Source: JAVKFF01 sp040226215 (GTDB lineage: Bacteria; Pseudomonadota; Alphaproteobacteria; DSM-16000; Inquilinaceae). From it: DNA of 45,668 bases. Below, piece by piece: positions 39,491 through 45,668 of this stretch. The position numbers and the translations under genes are program-made. The notes beneath the pieces were generated by a model. The model had not been told where the DNA came from, did not search any database, and was given only the letters and a program-made list of their open reading frames with translations. The number at the start of each line of letters is the position of its first letter. Within the stretch, counting starts at the first letter, position 1. The stretch spans positions 1 through 45,668 of the forward strand of contig JAVKFF010000107.1 in assembly GCA_040226215.1 (NCBI GenBank), written 5' to 3'.

Positions 39491-40195
39491 TCAGGCCATC
39501 CTGACGCCGCGGCTGGCGGCGCGCTCGCCGCGCTGGAACAGCGCCTGGCTGACCGTGGTCATGGCGAGGTAGAGAATGGCGGCGGTGACATAGAACAGGA
39601 AGGGCTCGCGCGTCGAACCCGCGGCGACGAAGGACATGCGCATCAACTCCGCCAGGCTGGTGACGGAGACGAGCGCGGTGTCCTTGAGGGTGAGCTGCCA
39701 GACATTGCCGAGGCCCGGCAGGGCGAAGCGCCAGAGCTGCGGCAGCTTGATGCGCCAGAAGATCTGCCGGCCCGTCATGCCGATGGCGCGCCCCGCCTCG
39801 ATCTGGCCTTCCGGTATCACCTGCAGGGCGCCGCGGATCACCTCGGTCGAATAGGCGCCGGAGATCAGGCCGACGGCGAGCAGGCCGACGGCGAAGGGTG
39901 GCAGTTCCAGATAGCCCGTGTAGCCGAACACGCTGGCGACATTCTGGATGGCGCCTGACGAGCCGAAGAAGAAGAGGTAGATGACGAGGAGCTCGGGAAC
40001 GCCGCGCACCACGGTGGTATAGGCGCCGGCGATGGCGCGCAGGATGAGGCTGCCCGACAGCTTCATCGCCGCCGCGCCCATGCCGATGGCGATGCCCAGC
40101 AGATAGGCGGAGATCGCCAGCACGATGGTGACGGCGGCGCCCTGGAGCAGTTCGTCGCCCCAGCCGGCGTCGCCGAAAGCCAAGAGATCGAGCAC
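39491..40195 (-). CDS. Polar amino acid ABC transporter permease (HisQ-like)
   Basis: This 234-residue second permease has the same family motifs: VVRGVPELLVIYLFFFG early and the EAA loop YSTEVIRGALQVIPEGQIEAGRAIGM. It forms the membrane channel with the HisM-like protein. It starts 64 bases after the binding-protein stop, and a hairpin lies in that gap. Confidence 0.94.
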   Translation of the reverse strand: MLDLLAFGDAGWGDELLQGAAVTIVLAISAYLLGIAIGMGAAAMKLSGSLILRAIAGAYTTVVRGVPELLVIYLFFFGSSGAIQNVASVFGYTGYLELPPFAVGLLAVGLISGAYSTEVIRGALQVIPEGQIEAGRAIGMTGRQIFWRIKLPQLWRFALPGLGNVWQLTLKDTALVSVTSLAELMRMSFVAAGSTREPFLFYVTAAILYLAMTTVSQALFQRGERAASRGVRMA

Positions 40196-40220
40196 GGTTC
40201 AGCTGTTCCCGGCGCAGGGA

Positions 40221-40250
40221 GACGGGCCGACGGGTTGCCGGCGGCCCGTC
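40221..40250. terminator. Intra-operon hairpin after the polar amino acid binding-protein gene
   Basis: GACGGGCCG (40221-40229) pairs with CGGCCCGTC (40242-40250) between the stop of the binding-protein gene and the start of the HisQ-like permease. It is probably an mRNA-stabilising or attenuating structure. Confidence 0.55.
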
Positions 40251-40259
40251 GTCACCCGC

Positions 40260-41066
40260 CTATTCCGGGCAGGGCAGCGAGGCGTCGAAGCCGAACCACT
40301 CCTCGGTCATCGTCGCGATGGTGCCGTCATTCGACAGGGCGCAGATCGCCTCGTTGAAGGCCGCCTGCAACTCGTCATCATCCTCGCGCAGGCCCACACC
40401 CACGCCGACGCCGAGCACCGGGTAGTCGGCACCCGTCAGGCCGGGGCCGATCAGGGCGATGGCCTCCGCGCCCTCGGCCTCGTTGAACTCGGTCCAGGTA
40501 TTGACGTCGGCTAGGCCGGCATCGACCCGGCCCGCCACGAGGTCGAGGTTGAGCTGGTCCTGGGTGTCGTAGAAGCGCAGGTCCGCGCCCGGCAGCTCCT
40601 GCTCGATCAGGTTTTGGTGGATGGTGCCGACCTGCACGCCGACCACCGCGCCGTCCAGCGCCGCCAGCATGGTCGCGGCGTCGGCCTCGGCCAGCTCCGC
40701 CGCCATGTCGCTGTCGGCGGCGACCGCGAAGTGCGCCGGCGTGGTCATGTAGCCGTGCGAGAAGTCGATGACCTCATCACGCTCGGCGGTGATGGACATG
40801 CCGGCCATGATGGCGTCGTAGCGGCCGTTCTGCAGGGCCGGGATGATGCCGTCCCAGTCCTGGGCCACCCATTCGCAGGTCCAGCCATTGTGCTCGCAGA
40901 TGGCGTTGCCGAGATCGATCTCGAAGCCGGCCAACGTGCCGTCGGACTCGGTGTAGTTCCACGGCGGGTAGGCGCCCTCGGTGCCGATACGGACATCCTG
41001 GGCGACAGCCGTTCCCGCCATCGCGGCGACGGCGATGCCGGCGAGCAGGGAAAGATTCCTGGTCAC
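40260..41066 (-). CDS. Polar amino acid ABC transporter substrate-binding protein (HisJ-like)
   Basis: This 268-residue periplasmic binding protein has a signal peptide ending AVA|Q near residue 22. The type II binding pattern (RIGTEGAYPPWNYTESDGTLAGFEIDLGNAIC, IPALQNGRYDAIMAGMSIT) is typical of the His/Lys/Arg/opine family. Two cysteines (in AICEHNGWTCEW) likely form a disulfide. It feeds the two permeases encoded next on the same strand. The 183-base gap upstream holds a possible separate promoter. Confidence 0.94.
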   Translation of the reverse strand: MTRNLSLLAGIAVAAMAGTAVAQDVRIGTEGAYPPWNYTESDGTLAGFEIDLGNAICEHNGWTCEWVAQDWDGIIPALQNGRYDAIMAGMSITAERDEVIDFSHGYMTTPAHFAVAADSDMAAELAEADAATMLAALDGAVVGVQVGTIHQNLIEQELPGADLRFYDTQDQLNLDLVAGRVDAGLADVNTWTEFNEAEGAEAIALIGPGLTGADYPVLGVGVGVGLREDDDELQAAFNEAICALSNDGTIATMTEEWFGFDASLPCPE

Positions 41067-41249
41067 GGGACTTTGCCTCCTTCAACTCGTCTGTGAAGCC
41101 TGTTCGTATTGTCTTGTTCGCCCCGCCCGGTGCGTTGCTGCCCGGCGCGGGTCCGTGTCCGCCATATCAGGCCTCAAGCATCGGCGGGTCAAGCGCCAAG
41201 GTTGCGCCGGACGGCAGGCAATCAGGCCGATTCCGGGAAATTCCCCATC

Positions 41250-41603
41250 TCAGCGGTGGACGAGAATATTGATGATGCGCCCCGCCGGATCGCGCACGAA
41301 GAAGCGGCGCACGCCCCAGGGCTCGTCGACCGGCCCGTGCACGATTTCACAGCCGGCGGCGACGGCGCGGGCGTGATAGGCGTCGAGATCGTCGACCTCG
41401 ACCGAGATGTCGGGCACCGGCGTACCGCTGCCGCCCTCGCTGGCGAGGCTCAGCTGCGGCCGGGTCTCGACCGGCGGCGCGGCGAAGGTGACGATCCAGC
41501 CCATGTCCATCGCCACCTCGAGGCCCAGCACGTCGGCATAGAAGGCGCGGGCGGCGGCGGGATCGGGCATGGCGAAATTGGCGACGATGCGCCTGACGGT
41601 CAT
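41250..41603 (-). CDS. VOC (glyoxalase/bleomycin-resistance-like) protein
   Basis: This is a 117-residue protein with two beta-alpha-beta modules (VANFAMPDPAAARAFYADVLGLEV and the ending VRRFFVRDPAGRIINILVH). In the last strand the usual metal-ligand Glu is not seen (INILVH has Asn and His), so it may not be a metalloenzyme. GAGAGG five bases before the ATG at 41603 decides the start. It is sandwiched between the ABC ATPase and the binding-protein gene. Its substrate is unknown. Confidence 0.85.
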   Translation of the reverse strand: MTVRRIVANFAMPDPAAARAFYADVLGLEVAMDMGWIVTFAAPPVETRPQLSLASEGGSGTPVPDISVEVDDLDAYHARAVAAGCEIVHGPVDEPWGVRRFFVRDPAGRIINILVHR

Positions 41604-41653
41604 GAGTCCTCTCAAGGTTCGATATGGATGCGGGGCTCAGGTCGCCGGGCGGC

Positions 41654-42472
41654 TCAGTAGTTGGTCTGCAGGAACTGGCGGCAGCGCTCGGAGACCGGGT
41701 CGTCGAAGACCTGGGCCGGCGGCCCCTCCTCCTCGACGCGGCCCTGGTGCAGGAACATCACCCGGTCGGAAACCTCGCGGGCGAAGCGCATCTCGTGGGT
41801 GACCAGCAGCATGGTCCGGCCCTCAAGGGCCAACTGGCGGATCACCCGCAGCACCTCGCCGACCAGTTCGGGGTCGAGCGCCGAGGTCGGCTCGTCGAAC
41901 AGCATCACCTTGGGATTCATCGCCAGCGCCCGGGCGATCGCCGCGCGCTGCTGCTGGCCGCCGGAGAGCTGGCTTGGATAGTGGTCTGCCTTGTCGCCGA
42001 TGCCGACCTTCTCCAGCAGCGCATGTGCTTCCGCCGCCGCCTCGGACCTGGGGCGCTTCAGCACGTGGACCGGTCCCTCGATGACGTTCTGCAGCACGGT
42101 CATGTGGGTCCACAGGTTGAAGGCCTGGAACACCATGCCGAGGCTGGCGCGAATGCGGTCGACCTGGCGCGGATCGGCGGGCACGGTTTCGCCGCCGCGG
42201 GTTCGCCGCATCTCGATCTTCTCGCCGGAGACCCAGACCTCGCCGGAATCCGGGATCTCCAGCAGGTTGATGCAGCGCAGGAAGGTGCTCTTGCCGGAGC
42301 CCGAGGAGCCGATCATCGAGATCACGTCGCCCTCGTGGGCGGTCAGCGAGATGCCCTTGAGCACCTCGAACTCGCCGAAGCGCTTGTGGACGTCGCGGGC
42401 GACGAGCGCCTCGTTCCTCTGGCCGTTCGCAGTCACGGGAACCGAGACTAGCGGCGCCTCCCGGGACTGCAT
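41654..42472 (-). CDS. Polar amino acid ABC transporter ATP-binding protein (HisP-like)
   Basis: This is a 272-residue ATPase with Walker A GSSGSGKST (55-63), the His-type Q-loop in LGMVFQAFNLWTHMTVLQNV, signature LSGGQQQRAAIARAL, Walker B VMLFDEPTSALDPEL, and switch His in VTHEMRFAREV. It powers the HisQ/HisM-like permeases. The ATG at 42472 is a tentative start: it lies 4 bases after the ccmI stop with only a short AGGG site. A GTG nearer the core is possible. The tight spacing suggests transcription from the ccm operon. Confidence 0.93.
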   Translation of the reverse strand: MQSREAPLVSVPVTANGQRNEALVARDVHKRFGEFEVLKGISLTAHEGDVISMIGSSGSGKSTFLRCINLLEIPDSGEVWVSGEKIEMRRTRGGETVPADPRQVDRIRASLGMVFQAFNLWTHMTVLQNVIEGPVHVLKRPRSEAAAEAHALLEKVGIGDKADHYPSQLSGGQQQRAAIARALAMNPKVMLFDEPTSALDPELVGEVLRVIRQLALEGRTMLLVTHEMRFAREVSDRVMFLHQGRVEEEGPPAQVFDDPVSERCRQFLQTNY

Positions 42473-42476
42473 AGCC

Positions 42477-43865
42477 CTATTGTGGCGCCTCGCCGGGCGC
42501 GCCTTCGTCCGGGCCCGGTTCCGCCGCCATCTGCGCGATCTGGCGGGCCAGGGCCGCACGCGCGGCGCTGTCCTCGGGCATCAGATCGAGGAGCGGTCGC
42601 CAGTGGCTGAGCGCTGTCGCCTCGTCGCCCTCCTGCGCGGCCAGCAGGCCGAGGAAGAAGAGCGCCGTTTCGTCCTGCGGCACCATGCCCAGCAGGGCTT
42701 CCAGCGGCGGCCGCAGATCGGCCGGCAGGTCGGCCGGCGGCGCGAGGTCGATGACGCCCTGGATGGCGACCCGCAGCAGCTCGGGCGCCGCGGCCGCGGC
42801 CTCGATCGCCCGGCGATAGGCCAGCCGCGCATCCGCCGGCCGGTCGAGCACGCGGTAGGCGTCGGCGAGGCGCAGCCAGCCGGCCGCGTCGTCCGGCGCG
42901 GCCTCGAGGCGCGCGGCAAGACCCGACACCATGCCCTCGATCATCGCCTGGCGTTCCTCGGGCGAGAGCTCGGCGGCGGCGGCAATGTCGGCCTCGCCCG
43001 GTCCGCCGGGCTCGGGCAGGGCCGAAAGCACCTCCTCCGGATCGCGACCCGCCGCCTCGGCTGCCCGACGGAGCTCACCGGCCAGGGTCTCCCGCCAGGG
43101 TGCGGTCGGCGGCGTGTCGGCAGCGAGGTCCTGCCAGTGCGCCAACGCCGTGTCGTAATCGCCGGACTGCGCGGCGGCGAGGCCGAGATAGAAGCGCGCC
43201 CGGGGATCGCCCGGATCCATCTCCAGCACGGCCTCGAAGGCGCGCCGTGCCTCCGCCGTGACCGTCCCCTCGGCGACCCGCACCAGCGCCTCGGCATAGG
43301 CGCTGGCGATGCCCGGATCGCCCGCCGCCAGGCCGGCCGCACGGCCATAGGCGTCGCGCGCCTCCGGCCACAGGCCCAGCGTCGCGTAGCGGTCGCCGAG
43401 TTCGGCCCAGCCATCGACGTCACCAGGTGCGCCGCGCAGGCGTTCGGCCAGGGCCTCGGCTTCGGCGACGGCGCCGGAGAACGCCTCGAGTTCGGCCGTG
43501 TCGCGGGCGAAGAGCGGCTGTGAGGGCAGGCCGGGCGTCCCCAGCCACAGATATATCCCTGCGGCTGCGACCGGCACCGTGACCGTGAGCGCGAGTGACA
43601 GGGCACGCAGCGGCCGACCGGCCACCCCTTCCCGGCCTTCCCGGTTGGCCGCCAGCAGGCGGCGGGAGATCTCCGCGCGCGCCGCTTCGGCCTCGGCGGC
43701 GCCCAGAACGCCGCGCTTGGCGTCGCGCGCGATCTCGTCAAGCTGGTCGCGATAGACCGCGAGCGTGTCGCCGCCCGCAGCCGGCGCACCGCCACGCAGC
43801 AGCGGTCGCACGATCAGGATGACGGCGATGGCGGTGAGCCCGGCCGCGGCGATCCAGAACAGCAT
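42477..43865 (-). CDS. ccmI: Cytochrome c maturation protein CcmI
   Basis: This 462-residue protein holds apocytochrome c for heme attachment in the periplasm. The N-terminal membrane helix (MLFWIAAAGLTAIAVILIVRPL) is followed by a cytoplasmic leucine-zipper-like part (VYRDQLDEIARDAKRGVLGAAEAEAARAEISRRLL). A second membrane helix comes next, and then a long TPR-rich periplasmic domain (WAELGDRYATLGLWPEARDAYGRA and similar). The tail is Pro/Gly/Glu rich. It follows ccmH by 3 bases on the same strand. Confidence 0.93.
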   Translation of the reverse strand: MLFWIAAAGLTAIAVILIVRPLLRGGAPAAGGDTLAVYRDQLDEIARDAKRGVLGAAEAEAARAEISRRLLAANREGREGVAGRPLRALSLALTVTVPVAAAGIYLWLGTPGLPSQPLFARDTAELEAFSGAVAEAEALAERLRGAPGDVDGWAELGDRYATLGLWPEARDAYGRAAGLAAGDPGIASAYAEALVRVAEGTVTAEARRAFEAVLEMDPGDPRARFYLGLAAAQSGDYDTALAHWQDLAADTPPTAPWRETLAGELRRAAEAAGRDPEEVLSALPEPGGPGEADIAAAAELSPEERQAMIEGMVSGLAARLEAAPDDAAGWLRLADAYRVLDRPADARLAYRRAIEAAAAAPELLRVAIQGVIDLAPPADLPADLRPPLEALLGMVPQDETALFFLGLLAAQEGDEATALSHWRPLLDLMPEDSAARAALARQIAQMAAEPGPDEGAPGEAPQ

Positions 43866-43868
43866 GGC

Positions 43869-44366
43869 CTAGCGCCCCCCGCCGTCTTCCCGCGGCTCGT
43901 CCCGCCGCTGCCGGGCGAGCAGTTCTTCGACCGCGGCGCGCTCCTCCGGCGTCAGCGGGTCGGGCTCCGTCCGCGCCGGACGGCGGGCGACGCGCCAGGC
44001 GATCAGGCCGCCTGCACCCGCCAGCACGACGATCGGAGCGAGCCAGAGCACCAGCGTCGACGGGTTGAAGGGCGGCTCCATCAGCACGTAGTCGCCATAG
44101 CGGTCGACCAGGAAGGCGCGCGCCTCCGCATCGCTGTCACCGGCGACAAGGCGGTCGCGCACGACCGCGCGCATGTCGGAGGCGATCTGCGACGGACTGT
44201 CGAGCAGCGAGTTGTTCTGGCAGACGACGCAACGCAATTCCGCATAGAGCTCGAGCGCCCGGGCCTCGAGCACGGGATCGGCCAGGCGTTCTTCCGGCTC
44301 CAGCGCCAGGGCGGTGCCGGCGCCGAGCAGGAACAGTGCCGCAAGGGCGGTGCGCAGGCATCTCAT
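43869..44366 (-). CDS. ccmH: Cytochrome c maturation protein CcmH
   Basis: This 165-residue thiol-oxidoreductase keeps the apocytochrome CXXCH cysteines reduced. A signal peptide (about 22 residues) leads to the active-site motif LRCVVCQNNSLLDS with C46 and C49. A C-terminal membrane helix (LVLWLAPIVVLAGAGGLIAW) follows, then a charged tail. Its start ATG at 44366 overlaps the TGA stop of ccmG. Confidence 0.95.
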   Translation of the reverse strand: MRCLRTALAALFLLGAGTALALEPEERLADPVLEARALELYAELRCVVCQNNSLLDSPSQIASDMRAVVRDRLVAGDSDAEARAFLVDRYGDYVLMEPPFNPSTLVLWLAPIVVLAGAGGLIAWRVARRPARTEPDPLTPEERAAVEELLARQRRDEPREDGGGR

Positions 44367-44896
44367 CGCAAAGCCTCGACCAGCGGTAGGATGCGTTCCG
44401 CCGCGATGTCCGGCATCACGGGCCCGGCGAAGCGGAACCGCACGCGCCCTGCGGCGTCGATCACGAAGGTCTCCGGCACGCCGGTGATGCCCCAGTCGAT
44501 GCCGGCGCGACCCTCCGGATCGCTGCCGATGCGCGCGAAGGGGTCGCCGTGGCGCACCAGCCAGGCGAGCGCGTCCTCCGGCCGGTCGCGATAGTTGATG
44601 GCGTGGATCGTCAGCCCTTCCTCCTGCGCCAGGCGGGAGAGGACAGGGTGCTCGGCAAGGCAGGGCACGCACCAGCTGGCGAAGACGTTGACCAGCATCA
44701 CCTCGCCGCCGAGATCGGCGGTAGCGAGGCCCGGTCCGCGTCCGGGCAGGCCGGGCAAGTCGGTTGCCGGGGCCGCCTGGTCGATCAGCGCCGAGGGCAG
44801 TTCGCTGGGGTCGTCGCCGCGCAGGAGCGGGATCGCCACCCAGACGATCAGCACGGCGAAGGCGAGTCCCGGCAGGGCATAGAGCAGCCAGCGCAT
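44363..44896 (-). CDS. ccmG: Thiol:disulfide interchange protein CcmG (DsbE)
   Basis: This is a 177-residue thioredoxin-like protein, anchored by an N-terminal helix (LLYALPGLAFAVLIVWVAIPL). The reducing active site WCVPC (C76, C79) lies in VNVFASWCVPCLAEHP, and the thioredoxin cis-proline region is ITGVPETFVIDAAG. It reduces CcmH and apocytochrome thiols in the periplasm. It starts 9 bases after the ccmF stop. Confidence 0.95.
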   Translation of the reverse strand: MRWLLYALPGLAFAVLIVWVAIPLLRGDDPSELPSALIDQAAPATDLPGLPGRGPGLATADLGGEVMLVNVFASWCVPCLAEHPVLSRLAQEEGLTIHAINYRDRPEDALAWLVRHGDPFARIGSDPEGRAGIDWGITGVPETFVIDAAGRVRFRFAGPVMPDIAAERILPLVEALR

Positions 44897-44905
44897 CGGT
44901 CTCGC

Positions 44906-45667
44906 CTATTCGGCCGGTGCCGGCTGGGCGGACGGCTGCCGGCGCTTCGCCGGCACGCCGACGCGCAGGCGCCGGTCGCTGAGGCTGACCAAACCGCCGG
45001 CGACCATCGTCGCAGCACCCATCCAGATCCAGGGCACCAGCGGATGGTGCCACAGCCGCACCGACCAGCGACCATCCTCGCGCGGCTCGCCCAGCGCCAC
45101 GTAGACGTCGTAGAACCAGGTCGTGTGGATCGCCGCCTCCGTGGTCGGCATCGCCGCCACCGGATAGAAGCGCTTCTCCGGCAGGAGCGTGACGGCCTCG
45201 CCGTCGACGATGGCGGTGAGTCGCCCCTGATCGGCGAGGTAGTTCGGGCCCTCCACGCGGCTCACCCCCTCGAAGGTCACGGGCATGCCGGCGATCTCGG
45301 TGGTGTCGCCGGGCGCCATCAGCACCACCGTCTCCTCCTTGAACATCTCGGTGCCGACCATGCCGGCAATGGCGATGCCGAGGCCGGCATGGGCGAGGGT
45401 CAGGCCGAAGGCGCTGCGCGGCAGGCCCTTGAGGCGCTGCCAGCTGGCGCCAAGCGGCACGCGGAACAGGCGCACCCGCTCCGCCAGTTCGACCAGGGCG
45501 CCGAAGAAGGCCCAGGCGGCCAGCGCGATACCGATCAGGGCGAAGACCGGCGCGCCGCTGACCAGGAACAGGCAGGTCAGCACGATGACGATGACGGCGA
45601 GCGCGGCGGCCCAGAGCCGGCCGAGCGCGCCGGCGAGGTCCGCCCGCTTCCAGGCGAGCAGCGGCCC
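44906..45667 (-). CDS. ccmF: Cytochrome c heme lyase subunit CcmF, C-terminal part (5' truncated)
   Basis: The frame is open to the window edge, so only about 253 residues of the roughly 650 expected are present. The visible part begins with the CcmF landmark GPLLAWKR and continues through membrane helices (ALAVIVIVLTCLFLV, FALIGIALAAWAFFGAL). The periplasmic heme-ligand-type segment and GLTLAHAGLGIAIAGMVG follow, then VTFEGVSRVEGPNY and TWFYDVYVALGEP. The ending membrane helix is WIWMGAATMVAGGLVSL. It is the membrane core of the heme-ligation complex with CcmH and CcmI. Confidence 0.95.
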   Translation of the reverse strand, partial: GPLLAWKRADLAGALGRLWAAALAVIVIVLTCLFLVSGAPVFALIGIALAAWAFFGALVELAERVRLFRVPLGASWQRLKGLPRSAFGLTLAHAGLGIAIAGMVGTEMFKEETVVLMAPGDTTEIAGMPVTFEGVSRVEGPNYLADQGRLTAIVDGEAVTLLPEKRFYPVAAMPTTEAAIHTTWFYDVYVALGEPREDGRWSVRLWHHPLVPWIWMGAATMVAGGLVSLSDRRLRVGVPAKRRQPSAQPAPAE

Positions 45668-45668
45668 G

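Overview
The window is GC-rich, gene-dense chromosomal DNA from a Gram-negative bacterium, most likely an alphaproteobacterium. This is inferred from the compact operons, the ccmF-G-H-I cytochrome c maturation set, the Fds-type NAD-linked formate dehydrogenase, an intracellular PHB depolymerase with a catalytic cysteine, a DUF1127 protein, many periplasmic-binding-protein ABC systems, and GC-rich hairpins without T-tracts at gene ends. No phage, insertion sequence, CRISPR array or rRNA was seen. The species cannot be named from sequence alone. REGION 1 (1-4500, mostly minus strand): a truncated gene end; a stand-alone LigD-type polymerase/primase; a secreted unknown protein; a decayed second LigD polymerase copy; and a RES-domain toxin with an Xre/MbcA/ParS antitoxin. 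REGION 2 (4500-7700, minus): ilvD (branched-chain amino acid synthesis) and a small envelope-stress-like set (glycine-zipper lipoprotein, DUF883/YqjD-like, YqjE-like), with short tandem repeats between genes. REGION 3 (8087-13721, plus): an FAH-family hydrolase, an AroQ-type chorismate-mutase-like protein, a three-gene NitT/TauT-type ABC importer preceded by a perfect inverted repeat, and an FAD-dependent oxidoreductase, probably a catabolic module for an unknown small molecule. A convergent SDR gene follows. REGION 4 (14668-19896, plus): fdsGBA and fdsD, a cytosolic molybdenum (or tungsten) formate dehydrogenase, with the usual fdsC/fdhD sulfurtransferase gene absent. REGION 5 (20148-25110): a liv-type ABC importer (livG-F-H-M) plus an ABM monooxygenase, convergent with its likely binding protein. 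REGION 6 (25373-31996): a secreted unknown protein, a 637-residue CoA-transferase flanked by two very small secreted-peptide genes with their own AT-rich promoters, the PHB depolymerase, an AI-2E/PerM-type membrane protein and a VOC protein. REGION 7 (31999-33944): two genes (a periplasmic ClpP-like protein and a PhyH dioxygenase) bracketed by inverted copies of a roughly 105-bp repeat made of two hairpins; a third decayed copy is adjacent. The CTAG ends of the repeat supply stop codons of the flanking genes. REGION 8 (33941-38616): a cyclopropane-fatty-acid synthase, tRNA-Ala(CGC), a DUF1127 protein, a WYL regulator, an orphan TAXI-type binding protein and a CBS-domain protein. REGION 9 (38710-45667, all minus): ccmF (partial)-G-H-I run directly into a polar-amino-acid ABC importer (ATPase, VOC protein, binding protein, two permeases). 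Overall the window shows nutrient uptake (four ABC importers and one orphan TRAP-type binding protein), formate oxidation, storage-polymer use and cytochrome c assembly. The least explained parts are the repeat family, the two small secreted peptides and the FAH/AroQ/ABC/FAD module.
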